64,000 bases of DNA from Dyadobacter sp. CY347 (GCF_021502655.1 NZ_JAKFFT010000004.1:124001-188000); one strand, 5' to 3'. Shown: positions 35,179 through 44,993, counted from the first letter of the stretch. Notes: generated by a model not told the origin, from the sequence alone. Numbers and translations: made by a program.

Positions 35179-36864
35179 ATGAAACAAAATTCTTCTCTCT
35201 TTCGTAAAAAAACAGTTAGCCAAATACTTAAAGACGCCGATTCCGCTGAGAACGGCGGATTAGCCAAGATCCTGGGCGTAAGGGACCTGGTTTCCCTGGG
35301 CATCGCGGCGATTGTTGGGGCAGGGATTTTCAGTACAATCGGCGTTGCAAGTTACAATGGCGGGCCGGCCGTGTCATTATTGTTCGTTTTCACGGCCATC
35401 GCCTGCGTTTTCACAGCATTATCTTATGCGCAGTTCGCGAGCACAGTGCCGGTATCCGGTAGTGCATACACGTATGCATATGTCGCCTTTGGTGAATTGT
35501 TTGCCTGGATCATTGGCTGGTCGCTGATTCTGGAATATGCGGTTTCGAATATGGTTGTGGCCATTTCCTGGTCGGAATATTTTACCGGAATGCTCAAAGG
35601 TTTCGGTATTGTTTTGCCGGGCTGGCTTACTGTCAATTATGAAACGGCCTCCGATGCATTTGCAAAATTACACAGCGCCGCAGCCTCGGAAATGAGCACC
35701 TATGAGCGTTTTGCAGCTGCTGCCTACGAAACGTCTCCGGTAATTGGCGACCTGCACATTATGCTGAATCTGCCCGCCGGACTTGTTACATTGTTCATTA
35801 CGGCGCTGGTTTACATTGGGATACGCGAATCGAGGACAGCCAGCAACATTATGGTTGTGTTGAAGATCGGAGTTGTATTGTTGGTGATTTTTGCGGGGGC
35901 GTTTTATGTAAAACCCGAAAACTGGTCGCCATTTGCACCCAATGGCATCAAAGGCGTGATGGGCGGCGTTGCTTCCGTTTTCTTCGCTTTCATTGGTTTC
36001 GACTCGATATCGACAACTGCTGAGGAATGTAAAAATCCGCAGCGCGACATGCCCAAAGCCATGATCTACTGTCTGGTCATTTGTACAGTTTTATACGTGC
36101 TGATCACCTTGGTGCTGACGGGAATGGTTAATTACACGGAGCTGAAAGTGAGCGATCCGTTGGCATTTGTTTTTGAAAAAAATGGCCTTGATTTCATGGC
36201 AGGCGTTATTTCCGTGAGTTCCGTGATTGCCATTACGAGTGCATTGCTTGTTTATCAGCTTGGCCAGCCGCGTATCTGGATGACAATGAGCCGTGATGGC
36301 TTGCTCTGGAAGAAATTCTCGAAAATCCACCCAAAATACCAGACCCCATCCTTTGCAACCATTGTTACTGGCTTTGTTGTAGGGATTCCTGCATTGTTTT
36401 TCAAAATGGATTTCTTCGTGGACCTGACCAGTGTAGGAACGTTCTTTGCATTCATCCTCGTTTGCGGCGGCGTCCTTTATCTGGACCACACGGGCATTTC
36501 CGCACAATCCAAATTCCGTGTTCCTTACCTGAACGGGAAATATCTGATCGGCATTGTGCTCATCCTGGCCATTGTCGGGCTAGGTATTTACGGGCAAAGT
36601 GTAATTGAGGAATGGAAGGCCATGTCGGCCATGGAAATCGTTGAGCATAAGCTGCTAACGATCATTTTTTGGATTACCTGGTGCATTCTGGCCGTTTTAG
36701 GCTATAAACACAATTTTTCAGTTTTACCTGTTGCCGGAATTCTGACGAACCTTTATCTGATGACCGAGCTGGGATCATCCAACTGGCTGATTTTTGTGAT
36801 CTGGCTGGCGATCGGGCTTGTGATCTATTTCAGCTACGGATACCGGAAGAGCAAGTTAGCTTAA
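35179..36864 (+). CDS. Amino acid permease (cationic amino acid transporter-like, APC superfamily)
   Basis: A 561-residue transporter with about twelve to fourteen membrane segments. The first segment IGAAIVGAGIFSTIG-like motif (as SLGIAAIVGAGIFSTIG), FGELFAWIIGWSLILEYAVS, and FAFIGFDSISTTAEECKNPQRDMP are hallmarks of the CAT/YfnA-like amino acid permeases. An extracytoplasmic insertion of about 70 residues follows the fourth segment. The open frame begins at 35104, but the ATG at 35179 (MKQNSSLFRKK) gives the usual cytoplasmic N-terminus. Its 3' end overlaps the convergent kinase gene by 4 bp. The amino acid carried is unknown. Confidence 0.88.
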   Translation: MKQNSSLFRKKTVSQILKDADSAENGGLAKILGVRDLVSLGIAAIVGAGIFSTIGVASYNGGPAVSLLFVFTAIACVFTALSYAQFASTVPVSGSAYTYAYVAFGELFAWIIGWSLILEYAVSNMVVAISWSEYFTGMLKGFGIVLPGWLTVNYETASDAFAKLHSAAASEMSTYERFAAAAYETSPVIGDLHIMLNLPAGLVTLFITALVYIGIRESRTASNIMVVLKIGVVLLVIFAGAFYVKPENWSPFAPNGIKGVMGGVASVFFAFIGFDSISTTAEECKNPQRDMPKAMIYCLVICTVLYVLITLVLTGMVNYTELKVSDPLAFVFEKNGLDFMAGVISVSSVIAITSALLVYQLGQPRIWMTMSRDGLLWKKFSKIHPKYQTPSFATIVTGFVVGIPALFFKMDFFVDLTSVGTFFAFILVCGGVLYLDHTGISAQSKFRVPYLNGKYLIGIVLILAIVGLGIYGQSVIEEWKAMSAMEIVEHKLLTIIFWITWCILAVLGYKHNFSVLPVAGILTNLYLMTELGSSNWLIFVIWLAIGLVIYFSYGYRKSKLA

Positions 36865-38201
36865 ATAATCAATGTAAAAACGGTTCCTTTTCCTACTTGA
36901 GAGGATACATTCAGCTGACCATTGTGTTGCTGTAAAATCTGTCGTGATAGGCTGAGCCCGATACCGGAGCCTGTTTTCTTGGTGGTATAAAACGGGATAA
37001 AGATATTCTCAATCGCCTCTGGCTCAATGCCGTCACCATTGTCCTCAACATCAATAATAGTCACACTATCAGACTGATGTGCGCTTAATGTGATCAGTCT
37101 GTTGGTTTGATTTGAGAATGCCTCCGAAGCATTCTTTACCAGATTGATCAGCACTTGCTGGATCTGGCTGGCGTCCGCTTTCACAGTAAGCGTTTCGGGT
37201 TTTACTGAAATTTTCCACAAAACACCTGAGCCCGTAAGGTCCGTTTGCAGTAGCTGGATCACTTCCTGAAACAGTTCAGCCACACTGAGATTGGCAAAAA
37301 CAGGCTTTGGTAATGTGGTAAAATCACGGTAAGCATTCACGAACTGCATCATGCCTTTGCTGCGTTTTTCGAGCGTATGCAATGCTTCTTTCAAATCATT
37401 CACCGCTTCCTGATCGCTGGTTGATTTCTCAATGTCCTCATTTACAATCAGTCGCATGGTGCCTACCAGCGAGACAATCGGCGTCATGGAGTTCATAATT
37501 TCATGCCGCAGAACCCGCGTCAGGTTTTGCCACGATTCCACTTCCTGCTGTTGAAGTTCCGTCTGGATATTCTGCAAAACGACGATCCTGACCCACGTTC
37601 CCCGAAGCTGAATAGCAGCGCCCTGCAATGCCAGCGGCTGGTCGGAAGGCGTCCGGTAAAGCTCGCGCACGCCGCTGTCGAGCGTGGAGAGTAGTTCGTA
37701 AAGTCTTGGGTGCTTGTCTTTTAGCTCGCTTAATTGATGGAGGCGGTAAATGCCTAACATGCGCAGGGCGGCATTATTAATGAGGTTAACCTGTCCGTTG
37801 CTGTCAAATGTGATCAACCCGGTTCCAATATGCTGCACAATGGTGTTCAGATATTGCAGGTTAGCCTCCTTTTCCGCCCGCGCTTGCCGGAATGCGTGCA
37901 GCACTTCATTGAATTGCTGGTTAAGCTCCTTGAATGTCCGGCCCATTTTATTGTCCGAACGGAAATTGATCGTAAAGTCCGAATAGCGAACCGATTCAAG
38001 AAAATAAGTCAGTTTACGGTTAACATTGGTAACATATTGATACAGTAATGATCCCTGGACGAAGATGAAAATGGTCCCCAGCACATATACGAGCACTTCG
38101 TTCGTGTGCCTGGCCGCGAGCCAGGTCAGGGCAATGACGCTCAGGATAATAACTACTATCCTGATCATGATCACAATGCTGAAATGTCTTAATCCGATCA
38201 T
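36861..38201 (-). CDS. NtrY-like membrane sensor histidine kinase
   Basis: A 446-residue kinase. Two hydrophobic segments (about 10-30 and 35-56) are followed by a linker, a PAS-like region (about 115-215), a phospho-acceptor His233 in RVLRHEIMNSMTPI, an N box LINLVKNASE (351-360), and G boxes DNGDGI (387-392) and GSGIGLSL (411-418). The HEIMNSMTPI type of H box is characteristic of kinases that pair with sigma-54 dependent regulators. No response regulator gene is adjacent; the nearest NtrC-type regulator in the window is at 47050-48417. It may be co-transcribed with the HAD gene 28 bp upstream. Confidence 0.9.
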   Translation of the reverse strand: MIGLRHFSIVIMIRIVVIILSVIALTWLAARHTNEVLVYVLGTIFIFVQGSLLYQYVTNVNRKLTYFLESVRYSDFTINFRSDNKMGRTFKELNQQFNEVLHAFRQARAEKEANLQYLNTIVQHIGTGLITFDSNGQVNLINNAALRMLGIYRLHQLSELKDKHPRLYELLSTLDSGVRELYRTPSDQPLALQGAAIQLRGTWVRIVVLQNIQTELQQQEVESWQNLTRVLRHEIMNSMTPIVSLVGTMRLIVNEDIEKSTSDQEAVNDLKEALHTLEKRSKGMMQFVNAYRDFTTLPKPVFANLSVAELFQEVIQLLQTDLTGSGVLWKISVKPETLTVKADASQIQQVLINLVKNASEAFSNQTNRLITLSAHQSDSVTIIDVEDNGDGIEPEAIENIFIPFYTTKKTGSGIGLSLSRQILQQHNGQLNVSSQVGKGTVFTLII

Positions 38202-38229
38202 TAATGAATCAAATAGAAGGGGTGGGATA

Positions 38230-38904
38230 TTAGTTTTCGATCGCGCTCTGCGGCACGCCGGACATTTCGCTCAATATATATTTTTCAAGAGAATTGATCT
38301 TATAATGTGCCATATCAAATTTGGCATCTTCATAAACTTCCATTGCCGGCACCGAAATCGTGATCATCCCCGCCGCGTGCGCCGATCTGAGGCCTGCATG
38401 CGAATCTTCAAAAGCAATGCATTCTTCGGGACGTAACCCTAATTTTGCGGCCGTCGTCAGGTAAACTGCCGGGTGCGGCTTTGTGAACTCTTCAAGCTCA
38501 CCCGAATGCCAGGTGTCAAAGTAATCAATAATTTCGAGCCTTTTCAGCACACCTTCGATCAGGTCCATATGCGAAGCCGAAGCCACGGCCAGTTTCAATC
38601 CCTGCGCTTTCAGGCTTTTGACCAGTTCAATCGCGCCTGGCATCGCCACCGCGTGTGCCAGAATGTTTTCATGGGCATATTCAAGGATTTCATGCTCTAA
38701 TTCCTCAAAAGAAGGCGTATTCCAGGGCTGGATTTTGTGACAATATTCAAGGAAAAGTTTGATGGAAAGACCGGTCGTCTGGTTTTTCAGCGCATCGGAA
38801 ATCGTAAAATTTACTCTTTGCATCACTTTGCGCGCAGCGTCTGTCCAGATTGGCTCGGAATCTATCAGCAATCCGTCCATGTCAAATATGGCAGCTTTAA
38901 TCAT
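38230..38904 (-). CDS. HAD-superfamily sugar phosphatase (hexitol phosphatase HxpB-like)
   Basis: A 224-residue HAD hydrolase. Motif I is FDMDGLLIDSEP with nucleophile Asp8 and acid/base Asp10, motif II is the Ser in AVASASH, motif III is the Lys in FTKPHPAVY, and motif IV is AFEDSHAG. The helical cap lies between residues 15 and 80. It resembles HxpB, the E. coli hexitol/2-deoxyglucose-6-phosphatase, and beta-phosphoglucomutase-like proteins. The substrate cannot be fixed by sequence. It is divergent from thiD. Confidence 0.88.
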   Translation of the reverse strand: MIKAAIFDMDGLLIDSEPIWTDAARKVMQRVNFTISDALKNQTTGLSIKLFLEYCHKIQPWNTPSFEELEHEILEYAHENILAHAVAMPGAIELVKSLKAQGLKLAVASASHMDLIEGVLKRLEIIDYFDTWHSGELEEFTKPHPAVYLTTAAKLGLRPEECIAFEDSHAGLRSAHAAGMITISVPAMEVYEDAKFDMAHYKINSLEKYILSEMSGVPQSAIEN

Positions 38905-38935
38905 TATTAAGTGGGTCTGTTTTTTTTAAACTATT

Positions 38936-38970
38936 CAAAACTACTACTTTCACTGATAAGTATTTACAAA
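38936..38970 (-). promoter_or_regulatory. Possible promoter of the HAD phosphatase gene
   Basis: On the minus strand, TTTG (38970-38967) is followed after 23 nt by TAGTTTTG (38943-38936), an exact TAnnTTTG -7 box. The spacing is a few bases longer than usual. It would start transcription about 30 bp before the ATG. Confidence 0.4.
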
Positions 38971-38983
38971 TCGCGGACCATTC

Positions 38984-39805
38984 ATGAACCGATATCCAAC
39001 CATACTTACCATTGCGGGATCAGACAGCGGCGGTGGCGCTGGAATTCAGGCAGATTTGAAGACGATCGGGTCTCTGGGCGGGAACGGTTTATCCGCAATA
39101 ACAGCACTCACAGCTCAGAACACAGTGGAAGTGAGGGCGATATTTCCGGTTCCAGCTGATTTTTTAAAGGAACAGTTGCTGGCCGTTTTAGAAGATATTC
39201 AGGTAGATGCGGTTAAAATCGGCATGATCGGGACGGTTGAGAATGCATGGGTAATCGCTGACATTATTGCGCAGTTCAAGCCGGGATTCGTTGTTATTGA
39301 TCCGGTTATGGCGTCATCCAGCGGAACAAAGCTTGCGGCGGCTGAAATGATCAATGTGTTTTGGGAAAGGTTATTTCCTATGGCCGATCTGGTTACGCCC
39401 AACATTGATGAAGCCGGGTTGCTGCTGGGCCGGGAAATAGATTCCCTCGAATCCATGCAGGAAGCGGCTTCGGAAATGATTGCGAAAGGTTGCCAGGCTG
39501 TCCTGCTCAAAGGCGGGCATATGGTTTCCGATCAGTTATTTGATGTTTTGGCCCAAAAAAATCAGGAATTGCTGGTTTTCGAAACGTCCTTCATTGCCAG
39601 CCCCAATCTCCACGGAACCGGCTGCACATTATCTTCCGCCATCGCCACATTCAAAGCCCGGAAAAATTCCCTCCCCGAAGCCATCATTTTCGCAAAAGAA
39701 TACATTTCCGCCGCCATCGAAGCAGGAAAAGAAGCCAAAACCGGAAACGGCAACGGCCCGCTGAACCATTTCTTCGACCCCGTGCCGATGCGGGTTTTGG
39801 TTTAA
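38984..39805 (+). CDS. thiD: Hydroxymethylpyrimidine/phosphomethylpyrimidine kinase
   Basis: A 273-residue ribokinase-fold kinase that phosphorylates HMP and HMP-phosphate in thiamine pyrimidine synthesis. Motifs: TIAGSDSGGGAGIQADLKT at the N-terminus, VIDPVMASSSG in the centre, and the anion-hole segment LHGTGCTLSSAIA with the catalytic Asp/Cys region near the C-terminus. It stands alone, without other thi genes, and no TPP riboswitch was found in the 79 bp before it. A salvage or pyridoxal-kinase side role is possible. Confidence 0.92.
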   Translation: MNRYPTILTIAGSDSGGGAGIQADLKTIGSLGGNGLSAITALTAQNTVEVRAIFPVPADFLKEQLLAVLEDIQVDAVKIGMIGTVENAWVIADIIAQFKPGFVVIDPVMASSSGTKLAAAEMINVFWERLFPMADLVTPNIDEAGLLLGREIDSLESMQEAASEMIAKGCQAVLLKGGHMVSDQLFDVLAQKNQELLVFETSFIASPNLHGTGCTLSSAIATFKARKNSLPEAIIFAKEYISAAIEAGKEAKTGNGNGPLNHFFDPVPMRVLV

Positions 39806-39872
39806 AATAAATTTTTCCAAAAAAATTTAGGGTAAGTAATAGCTAGGTTGTCTGGAAGGAAAACTATTAGCT

Positions 39873-42191
39873 ATGAAAAATTTTATTCTTTCGCTGATCG
39901 CGATGGCGGTCTTTTCGCTGGCTTATGCCCAGCAACCGGCTCAACTTGTGAAAGGCCATGTTATTGATGCTGAGTCGCGGCAGCCTGTGATTGGTGCCAA
40001 TGTCATTATTACTACGCTTAACCCCATTATGGGCGGCGCCACGGATGCAGAAGGCTCATTCCGCATTGAGAATGTGCCGGTTGGACGGCATGCTATTAAA
40101 ATTACAAGCATTGGTTATGACGACGCGTTCTTGCAGGAAATTGGTGTCGGGTCGGGTAAGGAAGTGGAACTGACGATCAAACTGACGGAATCATTCAAGT
40201 CGCTGGATGAAGTGGTGGTGAAGGCGCAGAAGGAAAACGGCGCTCCGCTGAATGATATGGTGAGCGTGAGCGGACGTTCATTCACGGTGGACCAAACCAA
40301 AAGATTCGCAGCTTCCGTAAATGATCCGGCGCGGATGGCCTTGTCCTTTGCCGGTGTGGCAACCAATGATGATGGTGGTAATCAGATCATTATCCGTGGT
40401 AACAGCCCGAAAGGAATGTTATGGAGAATGGAAGGCGTGGAAATTCCCAACCCCAACCATTTCGGTGAAGAAGGGTCGAGCGGAGGCGGGATCAGTGCAT
40501 TAAGTGCCAATGTGCTGGGTAATTCTGATTTCCTGACCGGCGCTTTCCCGGCTGAATATGGCAATGCAACTTCCGGGGTTTTTGACCTGAAATTACGAAA
40601 CGGAAATAATGAAAAGCGTGAGTATGCCCTGCAAGCCGGCGTTTTGGGTCTTGATTTTGCGGCAGAAGGTCCCATTGGAGCGAAAGGCGGCGCTTCCTAC
40701 CTGGCCAATTATCGCTATTCCACATTATCAGTGCTCGACAAGTTGGGATTGAACATTCAGGGCGATGCATCCACGGATTTCCAGGATGGCGCTTTTAAAA
40801 TCCACGTCCCTTCGGATGATCGGTCGGTGGTAACGGTGTGGGGCATTGGCGGGATCAGCACTTCCAAAGAGAATACAAACCAGGAAAAAGAGGTTTTTAC
40901 ATCGAATAGGGGCATTTTAGGGATCAATTACCTGCGCTACATCAGTAACAAAGCTTACGTCGAAAGCATCATTTCATACGCCGGCACCAAGGTTACAGAT
41001 GACTCGGATAACCTTGGTAAGCAGGTTTCGTATCAGCAAAGCTTCATTAACCAAACACTGCGAATTTCTTCCCTGCTGAACTACAAAATGAATGCAAGAA
41101 ACACTTTACGGGGCGGGTTTATTATCAACCATTTGGATTTCAACCTTTTCGACCGCAACAATGAAAATGGTCCTTTTCGTACTCTTCTGGATCAAAAGGG
41201 CAGCACTCAGCTTTATCAGGCATATGGTCAGCTTAAATCGCGTATATCGCCAACAGTTACGATCAATGCGGGCGTTCACGGGATGTTATTGGGGCTTAAT
41301 AACCAGTTTTCTCTCGAACCGCGATTAGGCTTGAAATGGGCTGTGGCATCCAAGTCGACCGTCAGTTTCGGGGCAGGGTTGCACAGCAAGACTGAATCCA
41401 TTTCCACCTATTTCGCCCAGGTTAATGCAGAGAGCGGAAAAACGGCCGCCGCCAATAAGGATCTTAAACTAATGAAATCGGCGCATTTTGTGGCGGGTTA
41501 TGAATTCCGCCCAACCAGCAGCTGGCGCATTCTGACCGAAGCGTATTACCAGCATCATTACCACGTGCCGATCGGTTCGCCGAATACAGCCAAACCATAT
41601 CTGCTGCATAATTCACAAATTAATGAGATCAGCGGTTTTACCAATGATTCCCTGGCAAGCGACGGGACCGGACGCAGCTATGGCGTGGAACTTACAGTTG
41701 AAAAATCGCTTACCGGCGGCATTTACCTGATGAGCACCACATCATTATATCAGGCCAAATTCACCGGCCGCGACGGCATTGAGCGCGACAGCAGGTTTAA
41801 TGGCCGGTTTGTTCAGAATATTCTGGCTGGGAAAGAATGGAAAGTGGGTAAAAACAAAACCAATGTGTTCGCAGCCAACATTAAGTTGCTTGCTTCGGGA
41901 GGAAACCGGGTAACACCCATTGATCTTGAAAAATCAAACGAAACAGGAAGAACAGAGCGCGACTGGACAAAAGCCTATTCGGCACAATTGCCACACTATT
42001 TCCGCTCAGACCTTCGGGTAAGTTATACAAAAAACAAAAAACGCACGGCATCAACGATCTCTCTTGACATCCAGAATGTGACCAATCGTTTGAATGCATA
42101 TGATCAAACCTACGACCCTACTCATAAAGCAATAAGGAACACAACGCAGACCGGGCTGATCCCGGTGTTGAACTATCGTTTGGAATTCTGA
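39873..42191 (+). CDS. TonB-dependent receptor with carboxypeptidase-like N-terminal domain
   Basis: A 772-residue outer membrane protein. A signal peptide (1-19, ending LAYAQ) is followed by a carboxypeptidase-regulatory-like domain (about 25-110, with GHVIDAESRQPVIGANV), a plug domain (about 115-240, with NQIIIRGNSPKGMLWRM and the site GVEIPNPNHF), and a barrel ending in LNYRLEF with a terminal Phe. It lacks a SusD partner, so it is not a classic glycan-uptake pair. The substrate is unknown. It is monocistronic, starting 67 bp after thiD. Confidence 0.9.
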   Translation: MKNFILSLIAMAVFSLAYAQQPAQLVKGHVIDAESRQPVIGANVIITTLNPIMGGATDAEGSFRIENVPVGRHAIKITSIGYDDAFLQEIGVGSGKEVELTIKLTESFKSLDEVVVKAQKENGAPLNDMVSVSGRSFTVDQTKRFAASVNDPARMALSFAGVATNDDGGNQIIIRGNSPKGMLWRMEGVEIPNPNHFGEEGSSGGGISALSANVLGNSDFLTGAFPAEYGNATSGVFDLKLRNGNNEKREYALQAGVLGLDFAAEGPIGAKGGASYLANYRYSTLSVLDKLGLNIQGDASTDFQDGAFKIHVPSDDRSVVTVWGIGGISTSKENTNQEKEVFTSNRGILGINYLRYISNKAYVESIISYAGTKVTDDSDNLGKQVSYQQSFINQTLRISSLLNYKMNARNTLRGGFIINHLDFNLFDRNNENGPFRTLLDQKGSTQLYQAYGQLKSRISPTVTINAGVHGMLLGLNNQFSLEPRLGLKWAVASKSTVSFGAGLHSKTESISTYFAQVNAESGKTAAANKDLKLMKSAHFVAGYEFRPTSSWRILTEAYYQHHYHVPIGSPNTAKPYLLHNSQINEISGFTNDSLASDGTGRSYGVELTVEKSLTGGIYLMSTTSLYQAKFTGRDGIERDSRFNGRFVQNILAGKEWKVGKNKTNVFAANIKLLASGGNRVTPIDLEKSNETGRTERDWTKAYSAQLPHYFRSDLRVSYTKNKKRTASTISLDIQNVTNRLNAYDQTYDPTHKAIRNTTQTGLIPVLNYRLEF

Positions 42192-42352
42192 AAACCAGCG
42201 GACATTTCATCTGTGTAATCTGTTTCTTCATCGTGAAAATAGTTAAGTCCGTCTGCATTCGTTTCTGGCAAGGATGGCGGTCGTGTAATTTGGTTATATC
42301 AATTCAAAAACAATTGATTGAAGCATAACCATACTTATAAACCGATACAAAA

Positions 42353-42628
42353 ATGGAAACGCCGCGTAATGAATTTATCTGGAAAAAAGCGAAGAAGAGA
42401 GCGTCATTCAAGGTTCACCTGAGCACTTACCTGGTGATTAATGCAGGTTTGTGGCTGCTATGGGCTGTTACTGCTTTTCCGCATTTCGGCAATGGTCATT
42501 TGCCATGGCCTGTATTTCCAATGATAGGATGGGGAATTGGCATAGCTTCGCATTACATTACTGCGTACGGAAATTTGGGCGAAAAGGAATTGGCCGAGCG
42601 GGAATACGAGAAATTAATGCGTGGCTGA
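42353..42628 (+). CDS. 2TM-domain protein
   Basis: A 91-residue protein with two hydrophobic segments (about 22-42 and 52-70) between polar ends, beginning WKKAKKRASFKVHLSTYLVI. This is the 2TM domain pattern often found alone or fused to LytTR/histidine kinase proteins in Bacteroidota. Function unknown. It precedes the pyridoxamine-oxidase-like gene by 66 bp and may share its transcript. Confidence 0.75.
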   Translation: METPRNEFIWKKAKKRASFKVHLSTYLVINAGLWLLWAVTAFPHFGNGHLPWPVFPMIGWGIGIASHYITAYGNLGEKELAEREYEKLMRG

Positions 42629-42694
42629 ACAGGCCTTGGAATAGTTGTTTTACAATCCCGGATGAATAAGATCTTAGATTAAAACAAAACAACT

Positions 42695-43195
42695 ATGGAA
42701 AAGGACCTTCAAAATACAGAAGCGATAAAAAAATTGAAATCACTGGCCGAGGATATCCGGTTTTGCATGTACACCACATATGCGAATGAAAAAATCGAAT
42801 CGCGGCCTATGACTACGCAGCAAATTGATGAAGATGGTAATGTGTGGTTTTTTACGAGTAGAAATACGGACATCGGAGACGGTTCACATCCAGGCGAGCC
42901 GGTTACACTAATTTATTCCGAGCCAAAAAATAACACCTACATCAGCGTTTCCGGAAAAGCGGAGATTGTTGAAGATGAGGCGAAAAAAGAAGAGTTATGG
43001 AATCCAATGTCGAAAGCATGGTTTCCGGCAGGCAAGGAAGATCCGAACCTGGTCCTGTTAAAAGTAACAACCGGGGAAGCCGCTTATTGGGATGCAACGT
43101 CGTCGAAAATGGTGGTTTTCTTTTCTATGGTGAAAGCCGTCCTGACCGGCACTACGCCGGATGGTGGCGATCATGGGAAATTGGATTTAGCATAA
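42695..43195 (+). CDS. Pyridoxamine 5'-phosphate oxidase-like general stress protein
   Basis: A 166-residue split-barrel flavin-binding-fold protein. The pattern CMYTTYANEKIESRPMTTQQ, then NVWFFTSRNTDIGD and NTYISVSGKAEIVED, matches the general stress protein 26-type branch of the PNPOx superfamily. These bind FMN or related cofactors and are often stress-induced; true PNP oxidase activity is not expected. The strong hairpin at 43215-43246 ends the transcript. The ferritin-like DUF892 gene that converges on it is also stress-linked in other bacteria. Confidence 0.85.
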   Translation: MEKDLQNTEAIKKLKSLAEDIRFCMYTTYANEKIESRPMTTQQIDEDGNVWFFTSRNTDIGDGSHPGEPVTLIYSEPKNNTYISVSGKAEIVEDEAKKEELWNPMSKAWFPAGKEDPNLVLLKVTTGEAAYWDATSSKMVVFFSMVKAVLTGTTPDGGDHGKLDLA

Positions 43196-43214
43196 GTTTT
43201 CCCCTAAATCCCGT

Positions 43215-43246
43215 AAAAAAGGTTGACCATTTGGTCAACCTTTTTT
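43215..43246. terminator. Bidirectional terminator between the stress protein and DUF892 genes
   Basis: AAAAAAGGTTGACC (43215-43228) pairs perfectly with GGTCAACCTTTTTT (43233-43246) across a 4-nt loop, giving T tracts on both strands. Confidence 0.92.
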
Positions 43247-43276
43247 ATTTTCAATCTGATGATGAAGTGTAATAAC

Positions 43277-43816
43277 TTATTCAGCGCTGGCTTCTTCGTT
43301 CACGTATGTCTCAGCCAGTTCTGTTAATTTGTGATCTGTTTCGCCTTCCTGATCAAGTGTTTGTTGCAACAAATCTGCTACATCACTGTGACCCAATGTT
43401 CTGGCGATATTTCTTAATGTTCCGTAAGATGCGATTTCGTAATGCTCTACTTTTTGGGCAGCCATGATCAATCCGCAGTCGCGAACCATTGTTCCTTTAT
43501 CGGTGCTGCTGATAATTTCTTCTGCCTCTTCAATAAGTCCTTCCATGGCAGCACATTTTTTGGCTTGTGCTTTTTCGCCGATCAGACCAAAAACTTCTTC
43601 CAATCTGGCTGCGTGTTCCTCCGTTTCTGTTGTATGTTGTTCAAAAGCAGCTTTCAGTTCTTCCGAAGTTGCATTTTTGGACATTTTCGTCAATGCTTTT
43701 GCAAGATGTTTTTCTGCCCAATAAATGTCTTTCAGGCCGTCTACAAATAGTTCTTTCAGTTTTTCGCTGTCTGTTCCTGTAATTTTGTTAACAAGTTTAC
43801 TTTTAGTCGCTTTCAT
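43277..43816 (-). CDS. Ferritin-like DUF892 (YciE/YciF family) protein
   Basis: A 179-residue four-helix protein. The segments LFVDGLKDIYWAEKHLAKAL, FEQHTTETEEHAARLEEVF, and AQKVEHYEIASYGTLRNIA contain the Glu and His residues expected for a diiron site. YciE/YciF-type proteins are linked to osmotic or oxidative stress but their reaction is unknown. The acidic C-terminus (NEEASAE) is short. It is convergent with the general stress protein gene and shares the terminator at 43215-43246. Confidence 0.88.
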   Translation of the reverse strand: MKATKSKLVNKITGTDSEKLKELFVDGLKDIYWAEKHLAKALTKMSKNATSEELKAAFEQHTTETEEHAARLEEVFGLIGEKAQAKKCAAMEGLIEEAEEIISSTDKGTMVRDCGLIMAAQKVEHYEIASYGTLRNIARTLGHSDVADLLQQTLDQEGETDHKLTELAETYVNEEASAE

Positions 43817-44069
43817 GATTCTTAGTTTTAATAGTTTGTTCTATGTGAAGGATCTGATATCATCCTAGCCCCCACCATTACTAAAAACCGTACCAGCAAC
43901 ATTATAGCCCAGCATTGCAGGCCGTCCTGTTTTCATGAAGACTTAAATACACATATAACTGTGTAAAATCCAGTTTTGGGGAAGTTCGCATCTCATGTTT
44001 ATATGAGCAGGATGTTTTTTGGAATGATTTTTGAGTCAAGCACATTTTCATTTCAACCCTCATTTATCT

Positions 44070-44993
44070 ATGCAGTCCACTCGCCCGCTCAAAATCGTGC
44101 TCATCTTATTTGTCGTTATTACATGCGGCTTACTAGGATGGTTTCTTTTCAAAAAATACAAAAATGACAATGCTAATCCTGTCTCCGGGCTCAAACCGCG
44201 CGTTGAAATGGGCATAGGCCAGATCAGCAACATTACAGATAGCACCATTGACCTTTCGCTGAAACTTCTGGTGGATAATCCGCTGCCCGTAGGCGTTGAT
44301 GTAGAGCGCTTTAATTATTTTGTGAAGATGAACGGAGTGACCATTGTCGAGGATGAATATGCAAATCCGCTGACGATCAATCCCCGGGACAGCACAGTGA
44401 TAACCCTCCCTGCAAAATTGAAAATCGCTAAACTGAAAAAAGAAGGGGATTCAGAAAACGCTGCGGGTGAAGATAGTGCGGACTATCATTTCGAGGGGCA
44501 TTTCCATTTGAAAAAGCCTATTTTAGGAAAAGACAGCATTGTATTAGACATGGACAAACGGCTGCCGCTATACAGGCTTCCTAAGGTTGAGATTGTAGAT
44601 TATGATATGAAAAAATTCAGTTTGGGCAAGTCGGAAATTGTGTTGAAACTGAAATTCTCCAATCAAAATCCTTTTCCCGTTCAGTTCGAAAATCCAGCAT
44701 ATGTCGTTGGCCTGGGTAAGCAGGACAGGCTTGCAGAAGGCAGCGTAAAAGGCGTTACCAAAGTAAAAGGGAAGAGCAGCGAGATTTATGAAATTCCTTT
44801 GGCGATTGATATGGGCAAAGTGCTGAAAGCGGCCGGGCAACTGGTTACGAAAGGGAAGGAGCTGCCTTTTGTTTTGTATTTCAAAAGTAAGCTGGTTTCG
44901 GAAAACGAAATGTTCAAAAACAGCAACGTGAATATTATCGTCAACGGAACATTGAAGGATCTGGAAACCGTACAAAAAAACCTTTCGAAGTAA
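44070..44993 (+). CDS. LEA type 2 (WHy-domain) family protein
   Basis: A 307-residue protein with an N-terminal membrane anchor or uncleaved signal (about 7-25, LKIVLILFVVITCGLLGWFL) and two beta-sandwich LEA_2/WHy-like repeats (about 50-170 and 180-300) with the pattern DLSLKLLVDNPLPVGVDV and KLKFSNQNPFPVQF. Such proteins are implied in desiccation or stress tolerance; the biochemical role is open. The frame begins at a TTG at 44031, but the ATG at 44070 precedes the membrane segment. It is convergent with the GH127 gene. Confidence 0.8.
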   Translation: MQSTRPLKIVLILFVVITCGLLGWFLFKKYKNDNANPVSGLKPRVEMGIGQISNITDSTIDLSLKLLVDNPLPVGVDVERFNYFVKMNGVTIVEDEYANPLTINPRDSTVITLPAKLKIAKLKKEGDSENAAGEDSADYHFEGHFHLKKPILGKDSIVLDMDKRLPLYRLPKVEIVDYDMKKFSLGKSEIVLKLKFSNQNPFPVQFENPAYVVGLGKQDRLAEGSVKGVTKVKGKSSEIYEIPLAIDMGKVLKAAGQLVTKGKELPFVLYFKSKLVSENEMFKNSNVNIIVNGTLKDLETVQKNLSK

